From assembly GCA_041398565.1 (NCBI GenBank), contig JAWKUN010000003.1:806001-870000 (forward strand): DNA of 64,000 nucleotides, in the 5' to 3' direction. This document shows positions 34,466 through 41,624 of this stretch, in pieces (position 1 is the first letter of the stretch; each line of letters opens with the position of its first letter). Under the pieces are notes generated by a model, which saw only the letters and a program-made list of their open reading frames with translations, made no database searches and had not been told where the DNA came from. Source of the DNA: DATGPD01 sp041398565. GTDB taxonomy: Bacteria; Planctomycetota; UBA1135; UBA2386. The translations under genes were made by a program, and so were the position numbers.

Positions 34466-35796
34466 GCCTGTTCGCGGAAGCGCCCGAACCGCGCGGTGGC
34501 GCGCCGGCGCGTCGGCCGCTCGCCGACCGCCTGCGGCCGACGTCTCTGGGCGAGCTGCTCGGACAGGAGCACTTGGTCGGCGAGGGCAAGGCGCTGCGCC
34601 GCGCCATCGACAGCGGGCAGGCCGGCTCGTTGATCCTGTTCGGACCACCGGGGGTCGGCAAGACGACGCTGGCACTCCTCATCGCTCGGCAATCGGGTCT
34701 CCACTTCGCGCCGTTCTCGGCGGTGCTGTCCGGCGTGAAGGAAGTGCGCGAGGCGGTCGCGGCGGCCGACGTGCGCCGACAGCGCGAGGGCGTCGGCACG
34801 CTCCTGTTCGTCGACGAGATCCACCGCTTCAACAAGGCGCAGCAGGACGCTTTCCTGCCCTTCGTCGAGAGCGGGCAGGTGGTGCTGGTGGGAGCGACCA
34901 CCGAGAACCCGGCGTTCGCGGTCATCGCGCCGCTGCTGTCGCGCTGCCGCGTGCTACGCCTGCAGCCGCTCGACGACCAGGCGATGGACGCGCTGCTGGG
35001 TCGAGCGCTCGTCGACCGCGAGCGCGGCCTGGGAGCGCGCGGCCTGTCGCTGACGCCCGCGGCGCGCCAGCGTCTGGTCGCCTTCGCCGCCGGTGACGCG
35101 CGCCGTGCCCTCACCGCGCTGGACGCCGCGCAAGCCACCTGCCTCGACGGCGAAGAGCTGAGCGAGCAGGCGATCGTCGAGGCGATCCAGCACCGCACGC
35201 TCCTGCACGACAAGGCCGGCGACCAGCACTTCGACCTGCTGTCGGCGCTGCACAAGTCGCTGCGCAACTCCGACGTGCAGGCGGCGCTGTACTGGCTCGC
35301 CAGGGTGCTCGAGGCCGACGCCGACCCGCAGCAGGCAGCGCGGCGCATGGTGGCGGTGGCTGCCGAAGACGTGGGGCTCGCCGATCCGATGGCGTTGCAA
35401 GTGGCGGTGGCGGCGCTCACCGCGCTGCAGAACATGGGGTTGCCGGAGGGTCGCCTGCCGCTGGCGCAGGCGGCGATCTACTTGGCTGCAGCGCCGAAGA
35501 GCAACGCCGTGTGCCGCGCCATCGACGCCGCGGCGGCTGCAGCGCGCGATGGCGTGCAGCACCCGGTACCCGATCACCTGCGCAACGCGCCGACGGCGCT
35601 GGCGCGATCGTTCGGCCACGGCCGCGGCTACCGGTACGCGCACGACTTCGCGGGCGGTGTGGCACCCATGCGCTGCTTGCCCGACCCTTTGCAGGAGACG
35701 GTGTTCTACACGCCGGGCGAGCGCGGCTTCGAGGCCAAGGTTCGGCAGCGCATGCTGGAGGCCGACGAACTGCGTGGAGGCGATCCGCGTGGCTGA
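34462..35796 (+). CDS. rarA: Replication-associated recombination protein A (MgsA/RarA)
   Basis: 444 residues. GTG at 34462 overlaps the methylase stop (GTGA), implying translational coupling. AAA+ core: Walker A GPPGVGKTT at 61-69, Walker B LLFVDEIHRFNK at ~114-125, sensor GATTENPAF near 143. The C-terminal half (PLALQVAVAALTALQNMGLP-type helices, then YRYAHDFAGGVAPMRCLPDP and FYTPGERGFE) is the MgsA tetramerisation region. RarA acts at stalled replication forks with SSB. Family length is matched. Confidence 0.95.
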   Translation: MSLFAEAPEPRGGAPARRPLADRLRPTSLGELLGQEHLVGEGKALRRAIDSGQAGSLILFGPPGVGKTTLALLIARQSGLHFAPFSAVLSGVKEVREAVAAADVRRQREGVGTLLFVDEIHRFNKAQQDAFLPFVESGQVVLVGATTENPAFAVIAPLLSRCRVLRLQPLDDQAMDALLGRALVDRERGLGARGLSLTPAARQRLVAFAAGDARRALTALDAAQATCLDGEELSEQAIVEAIQHRTLLHDKAGDQHFDLLSALHKSLRNSDVQAALYWLARVLEADADPQQAARRMVAVAAEDVGLADPMALQVAVAALTALQNMGLPEGRLPLAQAAIYLAAAPKSNAVCRAIDAAAAAARDGVQHPVPDHLRNAPTALARSFGHGRGYRYAHDFAGGVAPMRCLPDPLQETVFYTPGERGFEAKVRQRMLEADELRGGDPRG

Positions 35797-36247
35797 GGCG
35801 CCACCTTGCGACGGTGCGACGACGCCGAGCGGTCGGCCGCCGATCGATCCCCGCATCTTGGTCGTGACGAGCTTCTTGCTGGCGCCGTTGGGTGCGGGCG
35901 TCGCCCTGGCCGTGAACGACAACCGCCTGGGCAACAAGGAGCGCGCGCCTCTGACGTTCTACGCGTTCTTCTTCGTCGCGCTGCTCTGCTACCTCGCCCT
36001 GGCGCGCCTGCACGTCGAGCACATCGTGTCGTTCCGGACGCGCGCTGGCTGGCTGGCGGCGCGTGCGGCGCTGGGTGTCGTCGCCATCTTGCTGTCTCTG
36101 GTGTGGAGTCGCGGTCAGATGGCACGCTTCGAGTCGGTGCGTCGCGCGCACGGCCGCGGCGGCCGGCCGCTCCCGGTGTGTCTGCCCGCGCTGGTGGCGA
36201 GCGTCTTCGTCGACATGCTGGTGTGGCAGATCTTCCTGCGGCGGTGA
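35789..36247 (+). CDS. Small polytopic membrane protein
   Basis: 152 residues from GTG 35789, which overlaps rarA by 8 bp. Four hydrophobic segments are seen: ~22-40 (ILVVTSFLLAPLGAGVALAV), ~55-75 (FYAFFFVALLCYLALARL), ~88-108 and ~130-150. No family recognised. Its overlap with rarA and its 3-bp gap to the DUF72 gene place it inside the operon. Confidence 0.65.
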   Translation: MAEAPPCDGATTPSGRPPIDPRILVVTSFLLAPLGAGVALAVNDNRLGNKERAPLTFYAFFFVALLCYLALARLHVEHIVSFRTRAGWLAARAALGVVAILLSLVWSRGQMARFESVRRAHGRGGRPLPVCLPALVASVFVDMLVWQIFLRR

Positions 36248-36250
36248 GCC

Positions 36251-37123
36251 ATGGCCGTGCACTTCGGCATCGCCGGCTTCAGCTACGCCGATTGGAAGAA
36301 CACGGTCTATCCGGCGAGCTGCAAGGATCCGTTGGCGTTCTGCGCGCGCTACGTCGAGGTGATCGAGATCAACTCGACCTTCTACAGCACGCCGGCGCCG
36401 CGGACCACGGCCGCCTGGGTCGAGCGCACACGCGCGCGCGGCACGCTGTTCCTCGCGAAGCTGGGCCAGGTCTTCACGCACGAGCACCGGCTCGAGACGA
36501 GCGAGGTGACGGCTTTCCGCGACGCCATGCGACCGATCGCGCTCGCCGGGCGACTGCGCGCGCTCCTGGCGCAGTTCCCGTTCACGTTCACCGATACGCC
36601 GGCGCATCGCACGCACCTGGCGCACCTGGTCGCTCGCTTCGAATCCGACGCCCCGGTCGCGGTGGAGGTGCGGCACGGCAGCTGGCAGACGGCGAGTGCG
36701 CTTGCGTACTTGCGGCAGCTCGGAGTCTCGCTCGTGCACCTCGACCACCCGGCGCGGGCGCAGTCCTTCGACCTGGGGGTCACCGACGTGCAGGCGCACG
36801 ACCTCGCCTACTTCCGACTGCACGGGCGCAACGACGCTGCGTGGTGGCGCCGGGGTGCCGGCCGCGACGAGGTCTACGACTGGACCTACTCGGCCGACGA
36901 GGTCGACGACATCGCCGTGCGGTTGCGGGCCATCGCCGCGACGGCGGGCAGCACCTTCGTGGTCGCCAACAACCACTTCGAGGGCAAGGCGATGAAGCTC
37001 GCGCTGGAGTTGATGGCTCGACACGAGGGGCGCCAGGTCGATGTCCCCGAACCCTTGCTGGCCACCTACCCCGACCTCGTCGCCGTCGCGCGCCGCTCCG
37101 GACAAGGGCGGCTGTTCGGATGA
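36251..37123 (+). CDS. DUF72 family protein
   Basis: 290 residues. DUF72 has a TIM-barrel fold; members are widespread and of unknown function, with hints of nucleotide or DNA repair roles. The N-terminus IAGFSYADWKNTVYP and the segment YVEVIEINSTFYSTPAPRTT are characteristic; VAVEVRHGSW and AYFRLHGRND are later conserved strands. It follows the membrane protein after 3 bp. Confidence 0.9.
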   Translation: MAVHFGIAGFSYADWKNTVYPASCKDPLAFCARYVEVIEINSTFYSTPAPRTTAAWVERTRARGTLFLAKLGQVFTHEHRLETSEVTAFRDAMRPIALAGRLRALLAQFPFTFTDTPAHRTHLAHLVARFESDAPVAVEVRHGSWQTASALAYLRQLGVSLVHLDHPARAQSFDLGVTDVQAHDLAYFRLHGRNDAAWWRRGAGRDEVYDWTYSADEVDDIAVRLRAIAATAGSTFVVANNHFEGKAMKLALELMARHEGRQVDVPEPLLATYPDLVAVARRSGQGRLFG

Positions 37124-37376
37124 GGGGCCAGCCTTCGTCTCCTCCTCCTGCAGCTGTCCTCGCAACAGGACACGAGCGGCTCTTCCGCGGAACCACTCCG
37201 GCCAGAGTGGTCCCAGGGAGTCGACTTCCCGCGCCAGGGCGGCAGAACGGTCGACGTGCCGGCGGACGGGAGGGCTCCGCTGTAGGCGCGGCACAGAGCG
37301 GGCTCGGCCCGGGGTGGCTCCGGCGTTGCGGCGCGAGGCGGGTCCACGCCGTTCGCGGTACGCTTCTCGCAAACCG

Positions 37377-37919
37377 ATGGGCCTCATGCGTTCCCCATGC
37401 CTGATCGCGCCGCTGGCCGCGCTGGTCCTCGCCGCCTGCGGCTCGCGCCGCACGGTGCTGGTCACGCCCAAGTCGGCGCGTCCCGTCGAGATCGAGGTCG
37501 AGGTCTACGACCCTGTGACCAACTACGTCTGGGAAGGGGTGAGCGTGCGGGTGGTGGAGGGCTACCACGAGTGGAGCGGCTGCACCTGCCAGGCGGGCGA
37601 ACCCGACCTGTGGCTGACCACCGACGAGACGGGGCGGGTCCTGTTCACCGCCGAACACCTCGCCGCTGCCGACATCGGCTTCCTGGAGAACGAGCGCGGC
37701 GAGGCCATCCTCGAGCCCGATCGGGAGTCCGATGAGGCTTTCGTCTTGGTCGAACTCGACGCGATCGGTTTCGACCGGGCGCAGTTCGACGTGCCGCTGT
37801 CGTGGAGCGAGCCGTCGGTGTTCGTGTCGCTACCGTTCTCGGAGCCGAGCTCTCCAGGGCTGCACGTCCGCGCGTCGATAGGCGGGCCACGGCGCGTGGC
37901 CCGACGCCTCGAGCGCTGA
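37377..37919 (+). CDS. Small lipoprotein of unknown function
   Basis: 180 residues from ATG 37377 (ATG 37386 also possible). Residues 1-23 form a lipoprotein signal with lipobox LAAC and the lipidated Cys followed by GSRR. The mature part has the strand pattern VEIEVEVYDPVTNYVWEGVS followed by SVRVVEGYHEW, resembling an Ig-like or carboxypeptidase-regulatory domain. No function is recognised. It is separated from the DUF72 gene by 253 bp that hold no gene. Confidence 0.75.
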   Translation: MGLMRSPCLIAPLAALVLAACGSRRTVLVTPKSARPVEIEVEVYDPVTNYVWEGVSVRVVEGYHEWSGCTCQAGEPDLWLTTDETGRVLFTAEHLAAADIGFLENERGEAILEPDRESDEAFVLVELDAIGFDRAQFDVPLSWSEPSVFVSLPFSEPSSPGLHVRASIGGPRRVARRLER

Positions 37920-37973
37920 CCCAGGACGGGTTGGCGCTGTTCCCTGCGCGGGCAGGTCGGCGCAGGCTGGTAA

Positions 37974-38019
37974 CCCGGTGAATCTTCACGCGAAGACCAC
38001 CGGGCCCGCACATCGGGCC
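37974..38019 (+). terminator. Two adjacent hairpins before the decarboxylase gene
   Basis: CCCGGTG (37974-37980) pairs with CACCGGG (37998-38004) around a second inner stem CTTC/GAAG (37984-37995). Directly after it GGCCCG (38003-38008) pairs with CGGGCC (38014-38019). The two structures share bases 38003-38004, so they compete. They may end the lipoprotein transcript or form an attenuator-like leader for the downstream gene. There is no T-tract. Confidence 0.4.
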
Positions 38020-38092
38020 TGTCTCCTCCTTCGCCACACGCTCTCTCCTGTGGCGGTGCCGGGAGCGCGCGGTCAAGATTGCGATCCGATCC

Positions 38093-39058
38093 ATGCAGGC
38101 AGGAAGATTGTCCGAGCCCAATGAGCTCGGGGTGCTCGACACGGGCGAAGCACGAGAGGCGGCCGCCTCTTACGACGAGCGTGTCTCTCTGTTGCGCCGC
38201 CTGGTCTTGCAGGAGGACGTCAACTTCCTGTTGACCAATCGGATCCCGCGGCGCCTGGCGACCCGCTTCATGGGCTGGTTCAGTCGGCTGGAGATCGGCT
38301 GGCTCACGCGGCTGTCCATCGCGCTGTGGCGCCGGTTCTCGCCGGATCTCGACCTGGCCGAGGCGAAGGAGCTCCGCTTTCGAAGCCTACACGCGTGCTT
38401 CACGCGCGAGCTGCGTGACGGTGCGCGGACGGTCGACCTCGATCCGGCGGTGGTGGTCAGCCCCTGCGACGCGGAGGTCGGCGAGTGCGGGCGGGTCGTC
38501 GCCGATCAGGTGATCCAGGCGAAGGGCTTCCCCTATTCGCTGCTCGATCTCCTGGTCGACCCCGAACTCGCGGAACGCCACAGCGACGGCATCTTCGTGA
38601 CCCTCCGGTTGCGATCGAGCATGTACCACCGTTTCCACGCGCCGTCTGCTTGTCGCGTGCGCCGGATCGACTACGTCTCGGGCGACACCTGGAACGTCAA
38701 CCCGATCACCCTCGCGCGCATCGAGCGCCTCTTCTGCAAGAACGAGCGCGCGGTCGTCGACCTGGAGCTGCCGACGGCCGGGGAGGCGATCACCCTCGTG
38801 CCGGTGGCGGCGATCCTCGTGGCCAGCATTCGGCTGCACTGCCTGTCGCACCCGCTCGACCTGAAGTACCGCGGCGCCAACCGTATCGAATGCGACGCGA
38901 GCTACGTTCGCGGCCAGGAGATGGGCTACTTCGAGCACGGCTCCACGATACTCGTGTTCGCTTCCGGCCCGTTCGAGCTGGCGCCTGGCATCGAGAAGGG
39001 CGCGAGCCTGCGGATGGGCGAACCCTTGCTGCGCCGCATCGGCAAGCGCCCGACTTGA
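38093..39058 (+). CDS. psd: Phosphatidylserine decarboxylase
   Basis: 321 residues. Converts phosphatidylserine to phosphatidylethanolamine; the active pyruvoyl group arises from a serine during self-cleavage. The cleavage motif is HGST at 282-285 (LGST in E. coli), with Ser284 as the pyruvoyl precursor. Other signatures are RLRSSMYHRFHAPSACRVRR and GDTWNVNPITLARIERLFCK. The sequence lacks a strong N-terminal membrane segment but has a hydrophobic helix near 60-80. Length fits class I enzymes. It heads a pair with the DUF962-like gene 24 bp downstream. Confidence 0.93.
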   Translation: MQAGRLSEPNELGVLDTGEAREAAASYDERVSLLRRLVLQEDVNFLLTNRIPRRLATRFMGWFSRLEIGWLTRLSIALWRRFSPDLDLAEAKELRFRSLHACFTRELRDGARTVDLDPAVVVSPCDAEVGECGRVVADQVIQAKGFPYSLLDLLVDPELAERHSDGIFVTLRLRSSMYHRFHAPSACRVRRIDYVSGDTWNVNPITLARIERLFCKNERAVVDLELPTAGEAITLVPVAAILVASIRLHCLSHPLDLKYRGANRIECDASYVRGQEMGYFEHGSTILVFASGPFELAPGIEKGASLRMGEPLLRRIGKRPT

Positions 39059-39082
39059 CACTCCCCAACCCGACCGAGATCC

Positions 39083-39733
39083 ATGTCCACCCCCTCTTTT
39101 GACTCCCGAGCTCCGAGCTTCCGGCAAGAGCTGCACGTGCAGCGTTGGGACGACCATCGCTACTACCACCAGAGCCGCGTCAACCAGACGTTGCACCTGG
39201 TGTCCGCGCTGACGTTCCTGAGCGCCTACATCGTGGTCTTCTTCGATCCGGCGGTGGCGGCCCTGCTCGGTTGGCTGGTCGCGATGGTGACTCGCCAGAG
39301 CGGTCACTTCTTCTTCGAGCCGAACGGCTACGACGAAGTCAACGACGCGACGCACGAGTACAAGGAGTCGATCAAGGTCGGCTACAACCTGCATCGCAAG
39401 GTCATCTTGCACGCCGTCTGGATCCTGTCGCCGATGACTCTCTGGTTCAGCCCCACTCTGTTCGGGCGCTTGCCCGAGCCGGTCGGTTTCTGGGGTCATC
39501 TGCACCACGTCGGTTGGATCTGGTTCGTGCTCGGCGTCGCCGCAGTGTCGGCGCGCGCCCTGTATCTCGGCCTGACCCAGTCTTGGCGCACCGGCATCGT
39601 TTGGGTCGCCAAGATCCTCACCGACCCGTTCCACGACGTCGCCATCTACTGGCGGTCGCCGCTGGCGCTGTTGCGCGGCGAGTGGCTGGACCCGATGCAC
39701 GACGTGCAGGCCGAACAAGTGGCGAGCCGCTGA
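39083..39733 (+). CDS. DUF962/Mpo1-like membrane protein (tentative)
   Basis: 216 residues with several hydrophobic segments (~42-68, ~115-133, ~150-165). The segment YYHQSRVNQTLHLVSALTFL and the motif RQSGHFFFEPNGYDEVN recall DUF962/Mpo1 proteins, where N-x-x-x-H and GHxxFE residues are conserved; Mpo1 is an iron-dependent oxygenase of 2-hydroxy fatty acids in yeast. The resemblance is limited, so the assignment is tentative. Close spacing to psd (24 bp) makes a lipid role attractive. The converging aminotransferase gene ends 151 bp downstream. Confidence 0.6.
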   Translation: MSTPSFDSRAPSFRQELHVQRWDDHRYYHQSRVNQTLHLVSALTFLSAYIVVFFDPAVAALLGWLVAMVTRQSGHFFFEPNGYDEVNDATHEYKESIKVGYNLHRKVILHAVWILSPMTLWFSPTLFGRLPEPVGFWGHLHHVGWIWFVLGVAAVSARALYLGLTQSWRTGIVWVAKILTDPFHDVAIYWRSPLALLRGEWLDPMHDVQAEQVASR

Positions 39734-39884
39734 AGCGGCGGTCTGCGCCACGAAGCCTCGGCGTGCAGCATCCCGCGCAAGCTCGCCGTGCCCGGTGGCC
39801 TCATCCGTTGGTTTCGCCCGGTGGCCCCGCTCGGCGGCCTCGCTCGGCGTCGCCCTTGCCCAGAGCCCGGTCGTGGCGCCGGGA

Positions 39885-41624
39885 TCAACGCGCCCGCTTG
39901 TGCGTGACCGCGGCCCGTAGCGTCTCGCGCAGGATGCGCCGCTTGATCCACTTGTCGGTCAGCTCGGGGCCGGACCACCACCAGCCGTCCGCCTGCATGT
40001 CGCGCGCCGCTGCGACGAAGCGCTCGCAGAACGCGTCGAAGTCCGCATCGCTGTAGGCATGGCTGAAGATGAAGCGACCGGTGCCGATCCAGCTAGGCGC
40101 GATGCCGTGGTCGCGCAGGTAGTACTGGAACATCCAGTGGTAGCGACCGGGGCGCGGGTAGAGCACCGACCACACCGACGTCAGATTGCTGACGCGCACC
40201 GGGACGTCGAGCTTCTCGAGCATCTGGTTGAGCCGTCGCGCGCGCTCGTCCCAGATCTGGTCGACCGAGGCGTAGGCGGCGCACACTTCGGGCTCGTCGA
40301 GATGCTGCAGGAACTCGTGCATCGCTCCCAGCACGTACGGGTGCGAGTTGAAGGTCCCGCGCGCGAAGCAGATGTCGGTGGGGCGGTCGTCGCGGAAGCG
40401 GCGCATCCAGCGAGCGCTGCCGCAGAGGACGCCCAGGGGCAGCCCGCCGCCGAGGGTCTTGCCGTAGGTGACGAGGTCGGCGCGCACGTCGAAGTACTCC
40501 TGTGCACCGCCTCGCGCCAACCGGAAGCCGAGGAAGACCTCGTCCATGATGAAAGCGATCCCGCGCTCGGTGCAGACGTCGCGCAGGCGGTGCAACCAGG
40601 CCGTGTAGTCGGCCTTGCTGCAGGGACTCGCGCGCCGGCCGGCGACGAGAGCCGAGTCGGTGGGCGCGCCCGCGTTCGGGTGCAAAGCCTGTAGCGGGTT
40701 GATCAGGACGCAGGCGATGTCGTTGCGGCGCTGCAACACGCGAAGCGTGGTCTCGGACAGTTCCTGCAGCGTGTAGACCTCGTGGGCGGGACGCGGGTTG
40801 CCCGGGCCGGCCTGCACTCCGTCCCACCAGCCGTGGTACGCGCCACAGAAGCGGACCAGGTGCGATCGACGCGTGTGGTAGCGCGCCAGCCGAGCCGCTT
40901 GCATCACCGCCTCGGTGCCGGACATGTGGAACGACACCTCGTCCTGCCCGGCGATCGCCAGCAACCTCCGCACGACGTCGCCGACGACGGGGTGGTAGCT
41001 GCCGAGTACGGGGCCGAGCTCGGCGGCGGTGCGCGATCCGCGTTCGATGCAGCGCCGGTAGAAGTCGTTGCCGAACAGGTTCACGCCGTAGGAACCGGCG
41101 ACGTCGTAGGCCCAGTTGCCGTCGAGGTCCTGCACCTCCACGCCGCGGGACGCGGCCAGGAGGCAGCCGGGTTCGAGGTGCTCACGGACGCGGGACCGGA
41201 ACTGGAACGGGACCCTGTAGGCAGCGGTGAAAGCGACGTCCGAGACGGAGGAGGCGAGCGAGCGGCTGTCCGCCACGGTGACGGGCTTGTTGGCGGCGAT
41301 GTTGCGAGCCAGGCGCTCGAAGCCGGCCCGTCGGTTCCCGGCGACCTCCGGCGGTGCGTCGTCAGCGGCGAAGAAGTCGTCGCCGGAGAACTCGTACATC
41401 GGCACGAAGGGGGCCAGCCGGCGGGCCATCCGCGGGTGGCCGCGCAGGGAGCGGTGCTTCGCCTTCGACAACAGCCAGCGGTCGTGGACCTTGCGGGGCA
41501 GATTGATCGCCCGCAGCAAGGCGTGCATGCCGCTGCGGGGGGCGGCGCGCTCGGGTCTCGCGAGGTCGCCGGATCGGTCCTCCGCGGCCGTGAGAGCCGG
41601 CAGAGCCGTCGAACCATCAGCCAT
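39885..41624 (-). CDS. Class III PLP-dependent aminotransferase (GSA-type) with N-terminal extension
   Basis: 579 residues from ATG 41624, which overlaps the end of the upstream gene by 8 bp. Residues ~150-540 carry a class III aminotransferase: SFHMSGTEAVMQAARLARYH, CGAYHGWWDG, a PLP-binding Asp in IMDEVFLGFRL, and the Schiff-base lysine in LVTYGKTLGGGLPLG. It is most like the glutamate-1-semialdehyde aminomutase branch, but the ~140-residue N-terminal part is extra, so it is probably not a heme-pathway enzyme. Such proteins often amino-modify sugars or lipid head-groups. Overlap with the PHP/GT fusion implies a linked role. Confidence 0.85.
   Translation of the reverse strand: MADGSTALPALTAAEDRSGDLARPERAAPRSGMHALLRAINLPRKVHDRWLLSKAKHRSLRGHPRMARRLAPFVPMYEFSGDDFFAADDAPPEVAGNRRAGFERLARNIAANKPVTVADSRSLASSVSDVAFTAAYRVPFQFRSRVREHLEPGCLLAASRGVEVQDLDGNWAYDVAGSYGVNLFGNDFYRRCIERGSRTAAELGPVLGSYHPVVGDVVRRLLAIAGQDEVSFHMSGTEAVMQAARLARYHTRRSHLVRFCGAYHGWWDGVQAGPGNPRPAHEVYTLQELSETTLRVLQRRNDIACVLINPLQALHPNAGAPTDSALVAGRRASPCSKADYTAWLHRLRDVCTERGIAFIMDEVFLGFRLARGGAQEYFDVRADLVTYGKTLGGGLPLGVLCGSARWMRRFRDDRPTDICFARGTFNSHPYVLGAMHEFLQHLDEPEVCAAYASVDQIWDERARRLNQMLEKLDVPVRVSNLTSVWSVLYPRPGRYHWMFQYYLRDHGIAPSWIGTGRFIFSHAYSDADFDAFCERFVAAARDMQADGWWWSGPELTDKWIKRRILRETLRAAVTHKRAR

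Noticed and set aside
37124..37376. Possible small gene between DUF72 and the lipoprotein gene
   Set aside because: Open frames lack starts with ribosome-binding sites and have no protein-like pattern.
39734..39884. Sequence after the DUF962-like gene resembling the tail after the DUF2752 gene (AAGCGGCGGTCNGCGCC)
   Set aside because: Only ~17 bases match; too short to call another copy of the structured repeat.
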